A stretch of DNA of 64,000 bases from an uncultured cyanobacterium (lineage in GTDB: Bacteria; Cyanobacteriota; Cyanobacteriia; Cyanobacteriales; Geitlerinemataceae), in contig CALCCD010000108.1 in NCBI GenBank assembly GCA_937899645.1, positions 38,378 to 102,377 of the forward strand. Direction: 5' to 3'. Each line of letters starts with the position of its first letter. Position 1 is the stretch's first letter. Of this stretch, positions 38,487-47,451 are shown one piece after another. A program made the position numbers and the translations under genes. The notes under the pieces were generated by a model. The model was not told the origin of the DNA and did not search any database. It saw only the letters and a program-made list of their open reading frames with translations.

Positions 38487-38993
38487 TTAGCGACGACGAC
38501 GCGCGATCGCGATGCCTGCCGCGCCGATCGCCAGCAGACCCGCCGGTTCCGGCGTCGAGGTCGGCTCTTCGTCTTCGCGCAGTGCAAAGACAACATCACC
38601 CGTACCGCTAGCAACTTCGCCGTCGTAGGAGAAAAACGCTTCACTCAGGTCGAAGAATCCGGCTGTGAAGGCAAAGTCATCGGCGGAGAATTCCAAACCG
38701 AGGAAGTCGCCGTCGAAGAACACGACTTCGGGGAAGCCGTCTGCTTCGGTGTACTCGAGGCTCAGGAAATCGAACGACAGCGCATCAACGGCAATGAATT
38801 CTTCATCCGTGCCGGTGAGGACTTCATCGTCGAAGCTGAAGGAGCCGGAGAAGGCTTGGCCGTCTAGCTCGCCGGAGTCGATCGCCACGTCGAAGTCGTA
38901 GGTGACGGTGGCGGCGGTGGCAGGCGCAGCGGCGATCGCAGCGATCGCACCGGTGGTCAGGGCGAGCTTTTGCAGGATATTGAGGGATTGCAT
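38487..38993 (-). CDS. PEP-CTERM sorted exported protein
   Basis: A 168-residue protein. Signal peptide: MQSLNILQKLALTTGAIAAI followed by a small-residue cleavage region ending ATAA. The middle is acidic and beta-rich (YDFDVAIDSGELDGQAFSGS). The C-terminus has the tripartite PEP-CTERM tag: PEPAGLLAIGAAGIAI followed by ARRRR. Such tags are cut by an exosortase during export to the cell surface; no exosortase is in the window. The function of the mature domain is unknown. The start at 38993 is the ATG directly before the signal peptide. Confidence 0.85.
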   Translation of the reverse strand: MQSLNILQKLALTTGAIAAIAAAPATAATVTYDFDVAIDSGELDGQAFSGSFSFDDEVLTGTDEEFIAVDALSFDFLSLEYTEADGFPEVVFFDGDFLGLEFSADDFAFTAGFFDLSEAFFSYDGEVASGTGDVVFALREDEEPTSTPEPAGLLAIGAAGIAIARRRR

Positions 38994-39095
38994 GGGGGTT
39001 TTAGAAGGGTTAGGTGGATATTCGAGCAAGGTGGGCGAGTCGGCGAGGAAGCGCTGGGCGTTGCCGCCGACTCGCGAGGAATTGCGACGCTCGCC

Positions 39096-42000
39096 TTAGA
39101 ACAGCGATTCGCCGAAGTCGAAGTTAGCCGGGTCGCTGAGAACCGACGACGAAACACCACTGACGCGCAGGAACGTACGAGCGCGGGCGCGGCCTGCCGA
39201 GCCGTCGGGGTCGAAGGTAACGAAGGCGTCGCCGCGACGATCGCGAAAGCCGACAACGCCATCGGCGATCGGGTCGAAGCCGGTGTAGCCGAAACCGTCT
39301 AGAACGGCGGCTATGTCGATGACATCGCTGCCCGCTTCAAAGTCGGTGATGGTGTCGCCCGCGTCGGTGATGCTGGTGTAAACGAAGGTGTCATCGCCCG
39401 CGCCGCCGGTGAGGCTGTCGCGACCCTGGAAGCCGGTGATGGTGTCGTCGCCCTCGGTTCCCGTCAGGTTGTCGCGACGTCGCGTACCCTCAATGACTTC
39501 ACCAGGAGTCTCGGTCAGCAGATCGAGGCCGAGGATAATCGGATCGTGGTCGGAGTTGCGGGCGGGGCTGGTGCCGTCGAACATCGAAGCGTCGCGCCCG
39601 AAGTCGAGGTTGTAGTCCAGCGCGTCAGCTTCGTCGGAGTTGATGTGCCATTCGGTCGCGCCGGTGACTTGACTCAGCAGCGAGCCGTTGGCCATCGCGT
39701 AGTCGAGCGTGCCGGTTTGGCCGTCGAACACGAAGGAGTAGGCGTCATCGCCGACGAACTCGCGCGCCAGGTCGGTGTAGCCCGCGTCTTCGAGGGTCGT
39801 AATCGGCGTCTCTTTGGCGTAGGCGTTGAGGTCGCCGAGGATGAGATAGTCCTCGTCGGCGCTGCCCGTCGGGCTGGTTTGCAGCCACGCATCGAGCGCT
39901 TCGGCGGCGCGGGTGCGGAGCGGGTTGTTGTTGCCCGCGCCGTCGCCGATGCTGGCGTTGTTGCCATCGGGGAAAACGCTGCCCTTCGATTTGAAGTGGT
40001 TGACGGCGATCGTGAACTCTTCGTCCGTGGCGCTTTCCGTGAAGGTCACGGCCAGCGAGGCGCGGTTGGTGCTGGGGCCGTCGAACAGGTTTTCACCGGC
40101 GAAATCACCCGGCAGGGTGGCATCGCTGAGGATGGCCGGAGCGGTATTGGCGGCGACGCTCACCGAATCGACTTTGTAAATTGCGCCGACGGAAATCGCG
40201 TCGCTGACATCGACGAACGGCTGGCCGGGATCGACCCAGCCGTAGACGATCGCGCCTTCCGCTTCGTTGAGCTTGCCGACCAGGAACTCGATCGCGTTGC
40301 CGCTCGAACCGGCCTGGAAGTCATTCTCAATTTCCACCAGACCCAGCACGTCCGCGTCGATCGCGCGGATCGCCGTGACCAGCTTCTCGGTTTGGCGATC
40401 GAATTCTGCCGTGGCCGGTTCGACGCCGAAGCGCGACAGGTCGTCCGCGCCGCGCGGGTCAGAGCCGTTGGCCGTCGTCGCGTCGGGTGCGTCGAGGGTC
40501 GTGAAGTAGTTGAGCACGTTGAGGCTCGCCACCGTCAGGCGACCGCCCACGTCGTCGGGAGCGGCTTCGCGCGGGTTGGTGTCAGCGAAGGCGTTCGTGC
40601 CGTCTTCCGCCGATCGCACGCGCCAGGTGGCTTGGCTGGCCGAAGCCCCCGCCCATTGGTAGGTCAGGACGCCTTGCAGGTTGGCGATCGTGTCGCCCAT
40701 GCTCGGCGCGTTGGCGGTGTTAAAGCCTTGGAAGCCGTCCAGGTTGGAAATCGAGGCGTTTTGCTGACTCAGGCCGTCGTCATAGACGATCGTGCGCGAG
40801 CCGATATCTTCCAGGTGCGCCTGATAGCCCGCGACGCTGGGCGCGTTGTTCTGGGTGAACTGCTCTAAGCGACCGCCCTGGCTGAGTTTGATTTCGTTGA
40901 AGCGATCGAGCTGGAACATCTCAGTGATGGTCAGCTCGTCGGCGAAGGAAACGCGCATCCCTTCAAAGGCTTCCAGATCGGGCTGGAGGTCGCCGTCTTG
41001 GGCTTGGCTGGTGGCGGCGGCGGGCAGCGAGATCGTCGCGGCGGTGGGCAGCGAGCTATCCGAGGTAATGACCTCGATGCTCGTGATGGTGTCGATTTGC
41101 GTTTCGCCGAAGAACTCATCGACCGTGCCGGTGACGCGGACTTTGTCGCCCAGGTTCACGTCGGTGATGAAGTCACCGTTCTCGAACACGAAAATCCCTT
41201 CCGAAGTCAGCGCGTCGGCATCGGCGTCGCCGTCTTCTTCCTGGACGTAGAAACCACGCAGGTTGCGACTGTCATCGGTGTCGCCGTCCTGGAAGTCGCC
41301 GACCACGATCGCCTCGATCGTCACGCTTTGGCCGTCGAGGAGGTTGGTGATACCCGCGCCCTGAATCGCGTGGATTTTGGTGATGTCCACCGCCGGAGGA
41401 TCGTCCGATGGCGGGTCATCCGAAGGTGGCTCGACGCCATCGACCGCGTGGCGGCCCAGGCCGTCGAACGTATTGTTCGCAAAACCGTCCCATTCCGCGC
41501 TCGGATCGAACGCATCGCTGCCGTCAGTATCGCCTGCGGTGACGCTCGACTTACGACGGATCGTGCTGTTTTGCGTGGAGGTATTTCCGCTGCCCCACCG
41601 GCTGCCGGGATCGTCACCGATTTGACCGATAACATCGACGATCGCGCCGTCTTTGCGCAGCACCACCGCGTCGTCACCGTTGAAGAAGCTGTTCCCCGGC
41701 GTCAAGTCGGCTTCGGCCAAGATCGCTGCATTCGCGCCGTCATCGGCAATGACGAACACGTCACCGTCGGCGACGGTGTTGCCGCTCAGGTCGATCGTCG
41801 TACCCGCGTTGGTGTTGCCGTTGAAGTAGAACTCCAGACTGTAGCCACTTAGGTCGATATCCGCACCCGTGAAGTTGGCAATTTCGACAGCTTTATTGAG
41901 GCTGCTACCTTCAACGTACTCTGAGAAAAACAGCTCGCTGGCTGCGCCCGAGCCGCCGCCCTGCGCGACGTAGTTCCCCGCCAGCGGGCTGGCCGTGTCG

Positions 42001-42536
42001 CCACCGACGCTGGGGAAAGCTTCGGTGTCCGTCGTCGAGTCGTTCTCTTCGTAGCCGAGGGTTCCGCTGGCCGAGTCCGTGCCGTTGCGGCTGATTCCCG
42101 GTGCGGCTTTCGAGCCCCAGGTGTTGACCGAGAAATCCGTGTCGTACTCCAGGAAGGTCGATCGACCGGCGCTTTCGTCGTTGGCGTAGGCGAGGCTCCA
42201 AACGACCGCATCGCTGGCGTCTTTGAGAATCAGCTCGTCGCCGCCGTTGGCGAGGAACATCGATCCGCCCCATTCGACGACGCGATCGTCGCTTGCGCCG
42301 CCGAGCCATTCGCCCTCAAAGGCGACTTTATTTTTAGCGAGGACGAGGTAGCCACCGGCGGGAATTACGAGTTCGGACGTGGCGATCGTAAAGCTGTCGG
42401 AGTCTTCGTCAGACAGCGCCCAGCCATTGAGATCGATCGGATCGGAGCCGTAGTTAAACAGCTCGAGCCATTCACCATCAGCGTCACTGAGGCCGCTGGG
42501 GTTGTTGATAAATTCGGTGATTGCGATAGTAGACAT
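39096..42536 (-). CDS. Secreted ExeM/NucH-type nuclease with LTD and RTX domains
   Basis: An 1146-residue extracellular protein. A lamin-tail domain lies at ~1-110 (ITEFINNPSGLSDADGEWLE) and a second at ~195-330 (SEYVEGSSLNKAVEIANFTG). An OB-fold-like region follows at ~385-500 (DITKIHAIQGAGITNLLDGQ). The endonuclease/exonuclease/phosphatase domain at ~670-1010 keeps its catalytic blocks: VASLNVLNYF, GLVEIEND, NHFKSKGS, LILGDLNAYAKE and NSDHDPII. C-terminal RTX-like repeats (GTEGDDTITGFQGRDSLTGG) bind calcium and suggest type I secretion, since no N-terminal signal peptide is present. It probably degrades extracellular DNA, giving phosphate or nucleotides; substrate is inferred. Confidence 0.9.
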   Translation of the reverse strand: MSTIAITEFINNPSGLSDADGEWLELFNYGSDPIDLNGWALSDEDSDSFTIATSELVIPAGGYLVLAKNKVAFEGEWLGGASDDRVVEWGGSMFLANGGDELILKDASDAVVWSLAYANDESAGRSTFLEYDTDFSVNTWGSKAAPGISRNGTDSASGTLGYEENDSTTDTEAFPSVGGDTASPLAGNYVAQGGGSGAASELFFSEYVEGSSLNKAVEIANFTGADIDLSGYSLEFYFNGNTNAGTTIDLSGNTVADGDVFVIADDGANAAILAEADLTPGNSFFNGDDAVVLRKDGAIVDVIGQIGDDPGSRWGSGNTSTQNSTIRRKSSVTAGDTDGSDAFDPSAEWDGFANNTFDGLGRHAVDGVEPPSDDPPSDDPPAVDITKIHAIQGAGITNLLDGQSVTIEAIVVGDFQDGDTDDSRNLRGFYVQEEDGDADADALTSEGIFVFENGDFITDVNLGDKVRVTGTVDEFFGETQIDTITSIEVITSDSSLPTAATISLPAAATSQAQDGDLQPDLEAFEGMRVSFADELTITEMFQLDRFNEIKLSQGGRLEQFTQNNAPSVAGYQAHLEDIGSRTIVYDDGLSQQNASISNLDGFQGFNTANAPSMGDTIANLQGVLTYQWAGASASQATWRVRSAEDGTNAFADTNPREAAPDDVGGRLTVASLNVLNYFTTLDAPDATTANGSDPRGADDLSRFGVEPATAEFDRQTEKLVTAIRAIDADVLGLVEIENDFQAGSSGNAIEFLVGKLNEAEGAIVYGWVDPGQPFVDVSDAISVGAIYKVDSVSVAANTAPAILSDATLPGDFAGENLFDGPSTNRASLAVTFTESATDEEFTIAVNHFKSKGSVFPDGNNASIGDGAGNNNPLRTRAAEALDAWLQTSPTGSADEDYLILGDLNAYAKETPITTLEDAGYTDLAREFVGDDAYSFVFDGQTGTLDYAMANGSLLSQVTGATEWHINSDEADALDYNLDFGRDASMFDGTSPARNSDHDPIILGLDLLTETPGEVIEGTRRRDNLTGTEGDDTITGFQGRDSLTGGAGDDTFVYTSITDAGDTITDFEAGSDVIDIAAVLDGFGYTGFDPIADGVVGFRDRRGDAFVTFDPDGSAGRARARTFLRVSGVSSSVLSDPANFDFGESLF

Positions 42537-43009
42537 GAGATTTTCGTGGGGTCAGTCGCGAGCGACACGCTCCCGCACGGCCGGAAAGCGGCACAAAACC
42601 GAGCAGACAACAGCAGGGTCTACAACGTGCCACACTCGCAACCACTGAGCGCGATCGATGAAAAATCCGAAAAAATGCGGAGCCGCAACCGTCAAAGTGC
42701 GGACTCAACCCAAGCAATTGCCAGCGAAGAGAGCCGTTAACCTGTTGACATTACTTACGACCTCTGAAAAGTTACCGGGAACTTCTCGGAGCGGGGTTAA
42801 GCCTCGAGCAAGGGAAAGTTAAAAATCGAAATCTTCATCAATTCCTCACACTGGAGGTTGTTGGGGTTACGGAAATTCGTTCTCCGCTTCATCCCAGCTT
42901 CATAAAGGCCGCGTAGTTTCGCGGCACGTCCCTCCGCAGAATCTCGACGCAATCACACCAAGCTCCCGGCATACTTCCAGTGGGAGCATCCACTTTTGCA
43001 AATCCCGTT

Positions 43010-43026
43010 GCGGGCAAGATGCCCGC
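43010..43026. repeat. Palindrome GCGGGCA-AGA-TGCCCGC
   Basis: Seven-base perfect arms around AGA. Similar short palindromes in cyanobacterial intergenic DNA are dispersed repeats; nothing indicates a gene-specific role. Confidence 0.5.
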
Positions 43027-43063
43027 GCGACGAAAAGATACCGGAGTACCGTAGGGCGTGTCC

Positions 43064-43181
43064 TCAATTAGCGCCAGACTCTTTGCGGGATAAACAGTTG
43101 AACGCCCGACCCAAAAACAAAGCTAGGGGCTGAAACCCTTGCAAGGTAAAGGCTATAAGCCTAATTGATGACAGCCCCTAG
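43064..43181. repeat. Dispersed ~120-bp element, copy 2
   Basis: Matches 18725-18853 in ordered blocks (TCAATTAGC, CAGAC-CTT, CCCAAAAAC, CTAGGGGCTGAA) and also ends with CTAGGGGCTG (43123-43132) pairing with CAGCCCCTAG (43172-43181). The spacer between the two arms differs from copy 1 in length and sequence. A further palindrome, GCAGGCG-TCCT-CGCCTGC, follows at 43183-43200. Confidence 0.7.
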
Positions 43182-43254
43182 CGCAGGCGTCCTCGCCTGC
43201 CACTAAGTTGCATAAACAGCATGCTCCCCTTCCTGTCGAGCACCAGTAAAAAAC

Positions 43255-43306
43255 TGCGGCGAAAGTCCTGACCGCTACCAAGCGCGCGGCCAGGACATTC
43301 GCCGCA
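43255..43306. repeat. 21-bp imperfect inverted repeat
   Basis: Arms 43255-43275 and 43286-43306 pair with two mismatches around a 10-base loop. The stem begins TGCGGCGAA and contains GTCCTG. No T tract follows on either strand, so it is listed as structure only. Confidence 0.6.
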
Positions 43307-43330
43307 CCGTAAATATTGCTATTCGATCGC

Positions 43331-43358
43331 AAAAAAAACAGCGAGCGTTCCGCTCGCT
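43331..43358 (-). terminator. Intrinsic terminator after the 43418-43750 gene
   Basis: Read on the minus strand: AGCGAGCG, loop GAA, CGCTCGCT, one G, then eight T. The GC-rich perfect stem followed at once by a U tract is a textbook Rho-independent terminator, 60 bases past the small gene's stop. Confidence 0.85.
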
Positions 43359-43417
43359 GGACTTTCTCATTTTGTGAGACTTTGTTGCAGTAGAACCGCT
43401 TGGGGCTTCGCGACGCT

Positions 43418-43750
43418 CTACGCCGCCGCTCGATCGCCGTGGGGCCGAGCAGATCCGGCTTCCGGCTGCGCTTGTTGCTGGCGCACCCACTCCGAAAGGG
43501 TCACGTTCGGGCGAAAGGTGGGCGCTCGATCGGCCTGGTGGCGCTCGGCGGGCTGAGATTTAGCAAGCTGAGATTTGACAAGCTGTTTGGCCACCGGGCG
43601 CGATGCGTTGGCCAGCGACGGGAGCAGGCGACCCCCGAACAACATGATGCCCAGTCCGAGCAGAGGCAAACCGCTCCCGGCGCAGCCGTCTTCGAACAGC
43701 TCGCGGGCGTGGAAGGTCAGCACGGACTTTTCGAGGTGAATTAAGGACAT
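43418..43750 (-). CDS. Small membrane-anchored hypothetical protein
   Basis: A 110-residue protein that I do not recognise. It starts MSLIHLEKSVLTFHARELFE, has a hydrophobic segment GLPLLGLGIMLFGGRLLPSL at ~28-50, and ends in a basic, Gln/Ala/Arg-rich tail (TLSEWVRQQQAQ). It is bracketed by two minus-strand intrinsic terminators (43882-43907 upstream, 43331-43358 downstream), which supports a real separate transcript. Its position after the P-type ATPase may mean a link to metal handling, but that is only inference. The ATG at 43765 is an alternative start. Confidence 0.5.
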   Translation of the reverse strand: MSLIHLEKSVLTFHARELFEDGCAGSGLPLLGLGIMLFGGRLLPSLANASRPVAKQLVKSQLAKSQPAERHQADRAPTFRPNVTLSEWVRQQQAQPEAGSARPHGDRAAA

Positions 43751-43881
43751 ATGCATTTGCCGCACGGTGCGGCGCGGAGGTTCGCAGATTGGTTAATGAC
43801 GATTGTTGTCAGTTGCCCCAATTATTACCCCGAATCGGCACAAATGTCCGGTCATTTTGAGATTCGATCGAAGTTGGCAAC

Positions 43882-43907
43882 AAAAAAGCGCCAGTTGGAC
43901 TGGCGCT
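43882..43907 (-). terminator. Intrinsic terminator after the P-type ATPase
   Basis: On the minus strand AGCGCCAGT, loop CCA, ACTGGCGCT, then a run of T. Perfect nine-bp stem, about 70 bases beyond the ATPase stop. It separates the DUF5132-HMA2-ATPase unit from the small gene downstream. Confidence 0.85.
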
Positions 43908-43978
43908 GGGGCTCGCTGAGCGATTTTCTGTATTGAGTTTTACCGGCTGGGAGATTCTGTGGCCTGCCTCGAGCGTGG

Positions 43979-46396
43979 CTAGCTGGCCATGCGCTCGGGG
44001 TTGATTTGGTGTTGCAGCAGCGGGCGCAGGCTGTTGAGTCCGGCCACGATCGCCGAGCCGTTGTGAATCGCGCTGGCGATTAGTGGGTTGAGGCCGGAGG
44101 TGGTGGCGATGCCCAGCGCCATTAGGTTGGGCAGTACGACCAGGCCGATGTTTTGCTCGATGAGGCTGCGCGTGTGGCGGGAGATGGCGATAACTTCCAG
44201 GAAATCGAGCAGGTGGTCGTCCATCAGCACCACGTCAGCCGTCTCTCGGGCGATTTCTGCACCGCGCGCGAAGGACACCGAGGCGTCGGCGTAGGCCAGG
44301 GCGATCGAGTCGTTGAGGCCATCGCCGACGAAGGCGACAGTATGTCCGGCTCGGTGCAAATCGTGGACGACCTGGGCTTTTTGTTCGGGGAAGGCTTCGG
44401 CGTAAACGCGCTCGGTGGGGATGTTCAGCTCGGCGGCGACCTGGGCGGCGCGTTCGGGGTTGTCGCCGGTCAGCAGGTGCGTAGTGATGCCGTACTCCTT
44501 GTGGAGGCGGTGGATCAGCTCGGCGCTTTCGTCACGTAAGGGATCGGTGTAATCGATCGTGCCCTGGAAGCGATCGTCGCAGGCCACGTAAATCCGAGAA
44601 GCGCTGGTGGTGTCGCAACCGTTTGCCTCCCACTCGATTCCGGACTGACGCAGGAAGCGCTCGCTGCCGACTAGTACGCAACGACCTTCGAGTTGCGCGA
44701 TGATACCCAGCCCGACTTCGTACGACCAGGTGTCGCGATCGAGCAGCGCTAGACCCTGGCCGTCAGCGTAGGAGACGATCGCCTCCGCGATTGGGTGGTT
44801 GATGCGCTGCTCGGCGGAGGCGGCGACGCGCAGGATTTCAGTGGCGTCAAGCGTGGCCTCAGCGTGAGTCCGTACGTCCACGACGGCGATGCGACCCTGG
44901 GTCAGCGTGCCGGTCTTGTCGAAGACGATCGTATCGATATCGGCCAGTTGCTCCAGAGTGCGACCGCTGCGGATCAAGACGCCGTGGCGAGTGGTGTGGT
45001 TGAGCGCGCCGAGGAAGGCCATCGGGATCGAGACGCGCACGCCGGTGACGAAATCTAGCGTCAGGATCGAGGCGGCGCGAGCGGGATCGCGGGTGGCCAC
45101 CAGAGCGACGCCCGCCAGCAGCAGCGACGGCAGAATCAGCTTGTCGGCCACCTGCTCGGCGTAATTCGCCATGCGCGTGTCGTGGACGGGGGCATCGCGC
45201 AGCAGCGCCAGACCCGCCGCCGCGCGGGTGTTCCCGGCGATGCGTTCGGCGCGAATTTCCAGCTTGCCCGTCCGCACCAGCGTCGAGGCGTAGACCTGCG
45301 TGCCGCTGCGTCCGACGATCGGCATCGCCTCGCCAGTGAGGCTCTGCTGGTCGATCGTCGCTTCGCCGTCCAGCACCAGGCCGTCCACGGGGATCTGCTC
45401 GCCAGGATAGACCACTACCGTTTGACCCACCTGGACGCGATCGCTCGGCATCTGCACCGGCGGCGCGGCAGGATCGACCTTGACCCAAGCGAAGTGCCCG
45501 ATCGCGTCTTCCAGGCTGGCCGTCTCCACCGCCGTCGTCCGCGCCGTTTGCTCGCGGATCGTGTCGCCAAACTCGTGCAGCGCCAGCACCAGCGCGGGCG
45601 TGACGATCTTGCCCTGGGAGGCACTTAGCGCCAGCGCCAAGAAGTCGAGACAGTCGATATTAAATTTGCGCTCGCTCGCGAGGCTCTGCACCGCCCGCTT
45701 CGCCACCGGGAACGCCGACGCCAGCAGCGTCACCCAAGCCAGCGATCGCAATCCCGGCAGGCGCGCCAGGTGACTCACCGCCGCTAGCCCCAGCGTCACC
45801 AGCGGCAGCTCGAGACCTTCGAGCTCGTCGAGCGCTTCGCTGACGGACATCGCAGATTTCGCGATTTTTCCCGACGCGGAGGTTTGTGGCGTTTCGACGA
45901 GTTGAAGGTGCGGAACCTGGGGCTTCTCGGTGAGTTGGTGCAGCGTTCGCTTGCTCGATTTCGCGCCCGGTTTAGTACTCGCTCTCGTGCCCGATCGACC
46001 GCCCGGACTCGCAGATTTGGCACCCGCCGCGATCGCCGGTACGGGAGCCAGGTGGCGTCCCGAGCTGCGCTGTACAGCTTCTGCTTCCTGCGGAGTCTCC
46101 GTCTCGTCAGCCTGGGACAGCGCCGTCAGGCGTTCGGCCAGGGCCGTTTCCGCCTGCGGGTGGTAGCCGATCGCGATCGTTCCCGCCGCCCGATTCATCC
46201 GCACCGATCGCACACCGGCGACATTACCGAGCTGCATCTGTAGATCCGCCGCAGCGTCTTTCTCGCGCCAGCGCGACGGAAGCCGCAAGCGAACCCGTCC
46301 GGGCATCTGATGCAGCACCGGCCAGTGGGACAGCGGCGCGGCACTCGGCGTTGAGGCTTCCCGAGCGGGCGTCGCCAGTAGATGGGAAAGGTTCAT
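43979..46396 (-). CDS. Heavy-metal-type P-ATPase lacking the CPC motif
   Basis: An 805-residue P1B-like ATPase. An HMA-like fold at ~20-80 (MPGRVRLRLPSRWREKDA) lacks a CxxC. A basic disordered linker follows. The actuator domain contains DGLVLDGEATIDQQSLTGEA (TGEA loop). The phosphorylation site is Asp493 in FDKTGTLTQG, with HP in INHPIAEAI and the hinge GDGLNDSIALAYADASVSFA. In the metal-site helix the usual CPC/SPC is replaced: LDFVTGVRVSIPMAFLGAL has no Cys. Substrate therefore cannot be predicted. ATG 46396 is used; a start at 46420 is possible. It is the third gene of an operon with HMA2 and DUF5132 proteins. Confidence 0.88.
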   Translation of the reverse strand: MNLSHLLATPAREASTPSAAPLSHWPVLHQMPGRVRLRLPSRWREKDAAADLQMQLGNVAGVRSVRMNRAAGTIAIGYHPQAETALAERLTALSQADETETPQEAEAVQRSSGRHLAPVPAIAAGAKSASPGGRSGTRASTKPGAKSSKRTLHQLTEKPQVPHLQLVETPQTSASGKIAKSAMSVSEALDELEGLELPLVTLGLAAVSHLARLPGLRSLAWVTLLASAFPVAKRAVQSLASERKFNIDCLDFLALALSASQGKIVTPALVLALHEFGDTIREQTARTTAVETASLEDAIGHFAWVKVDPAAPPVQMPSDRVQVGQTVVVYPGEQIPVDGLVLDGEATIDQQSLTGEAMPIVGRSGTQVYASTLVRTGKLEIRAERIAGNTRAAAGLALLRDAPVHDTRMANYAEQVADKLILPSLLLAGVALVATRDPARAASILTLDFVTGVRVSIPMAFLGALNHTTRHGVLIRSGRTLEQLADIDTIVFDKTGTLTQGRIAVVDVRTHAEATLDATEILRVAASAEQRINHPIAEAIVSYADGQGLALLDRDTWSYEVGLGIIAQLEGRCVLVGSERFLRQSGIEWEANGCDTTSASRIYVACDDRFQGTIDYTDPLRDESAELIHRLHKEYGITTHLLTGDNPERAAQVAAELNIPTERVYAEAFPEQKAQVVHDLHRAGHTVAFVGDGLNDSIALAYADASVSFARGAEIARETADVVLMDDHLLDFLEVIAISRHTRSLIEQNIGLVVLPNLMALGIATTSGLNPLIASAIHNGSAIVAGLNSLRPLLQHQINPERMAS

Positions 46397-46473
46397 GGGA
46401 AGCAAGGTGCGACAGGACACGGGACGCGCGGCAAGCTCGGGCCCGCAGCGGCAGAAGTTTGCGAATTGTACAA

Positions 46474-47052
46474 CTAGGCGTCGCTGGATTCTGCGACGAG
46501 CGTAATCGTCGTATTCTTCGCCTGCTCGAGAATGTCCAGCAGGCGCATTCCCAGCTCCAGCTCGGGCAGTCCGTCCACGTATTGAATCGCGATCGAGGCC
46601 GCTGCGTGGTTGATCCGCACGCCGACAACGGCATCGTCGGCCAGCAGCAGTTTTTCCAGGCGCTTACCAAAACCGCGATCGTCGAGCAACTGCGGCACGC
46701 GCAGGCGGATGCGACCCGAGACGGAATGCACGATCGTGTAGTCGTCCTCTGGCTCCGCTGCGGTTGCCGACCCCGCGACCGAACTCGCGGCCGACCCAGC
46801 AATCGACGCATCGGGCGCGCCATTGGCCTCCTGCTTGAGCTGCTCGATCGCCTGGCGCGATAGTGCCGTGATCGTCAGGTTGGCGATCAGCGCGTTCGCT
46901 CCGCGCAGGTTAAAGCGGCTGGTGACGAACAGTCCCGTCAACACCGGCAGAACCAGCGCCACCTCGTTATATTCCTTCAGCCATTTGCCCAGCTTCGCCG
47001 ACACGCTCGGCGTGCCGAGGCCGCCGTCTGCGGACACCCCATTTGCTGTCAT
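46474..47052 (-). CDS. HMA2 domain-containing protein
   Basis: A 192-residue protein. Two hydrophobic stretches lie near ~30-65 (VALVLPVLTGLFVTSRFNLR; NALIANLTITALSRQ), followed by an Ala/Ser-rich linker. The C-terminal HMA-like ferredoxin fold has SVSGRIRLRVPQLLDDRGFG and ASIAIQYVDGLPELELGMRL. This is the HMA2 (cysteine-free) version of the heavy-metal-associated fold. It precedes the P-ATPase by 77 bases, so it is likely a regulatory or accessory subunit. Start 47052 is preferred over 47118, whose added segment is unconserved. Confidence 0.78.
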   Translation of the reverse strand: MTANGVSADGGLGTPSVSAKLGKWLKEYNEVALVLPVLTGLFVTSRFNLRGANALIANLTITALSRQAIEQLKQEANGAPDASIAGSAASSVAGSATAAEPEDDYTIVHSVSGRIRLRVPQLLDDRGFGKRLEKLLLADDAVVGVRINHAAASIAIQYVDGLPELELGMRLLDILEQAKNTTITLVAESSDA

Positions 47053-47127
47053 CTGTTTCGATCTCCCGATAGTTTTGCTCGTTGCCGCATGCGCGGTTGG
47101 TTCGCGACCGGTGGTCAACGCGCCGCG

Positions 47128-47451
47128 CTAGCCTTCGCTGGGCGCAGTCGGCTCGGCGGGCGCGACGGCCTCGGCGCGCACTTGCAAGGTTTCCGCCCGC
47201 GCTTCGGCCTTCGCTTCCGCCGCGATATCGGCGATGATTTCGCCCGTTTCGGCGATCGTTTGCTTCGTCTTATCGAACGCCATTACGCCCGTCTTAATCG
47301 TGGCCTTGATTGCCGGGCGTACCAGGGGCAGCACCACCGGCGCGAGGACTACCGTCGCCAACCCGATCGTCACGACCTGTCCGGCTGGCAGTGCCTTTAG
47401 TTCGGCAACGCCTTCTCGGAGGCTGGCTCCATTGCGTAGATATTTCAGCAC
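47128..47451 (-). CDS. DUF5132 family protein
   Basis: A 107-residue protein with one membrane segment, VVTIGLATVVLAPVVLPLVR, at ~25-45. This is followed by AIKATIKTGVMAFDKTKQTI and AEIIADIAAEAKAE-like helical repeats, the DUF5132 pattern. The C-terminus is Ala/Glu-rich. Function unknown. First gene of the DUF5132-HMA2-P-ATPase operon, 75 bases from HMA2. Its conserved position next to a cation pump suggests a membrane accessory protein (inference). Confidence 0.8.
   Translation of the reverse strand: MLKYLRNGASLREGVAELKALPAGQVVTIGLATVVLAPVVLPLVRPAIKATIKTGVMAFDKTKQTIAETGEIIADIAAEAKAEARAETLQVRAEAVAPAEPTAPSEG

Larger units (their letters stand above)
42537..43417. other. Repeat-rich intergenic region, no gene found
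   Basis: About 880 bases. No coding frame is convincing. It holds copy 2 of the dispersed element (43064-43181), palindromes at 43010-43026 and 43183-43200, a 21-bp imperfect inverted repeat at 43255-43306, and a minus-strand terminator at 43331-43358. The nuclease promoter should lie just after 42537. Confidence 0.6.

Noticed and set aside
39546..40868. 440-codon plus-strand frame
   Set aside because: Complement of the nuclease EEP domain; no independent protein features.
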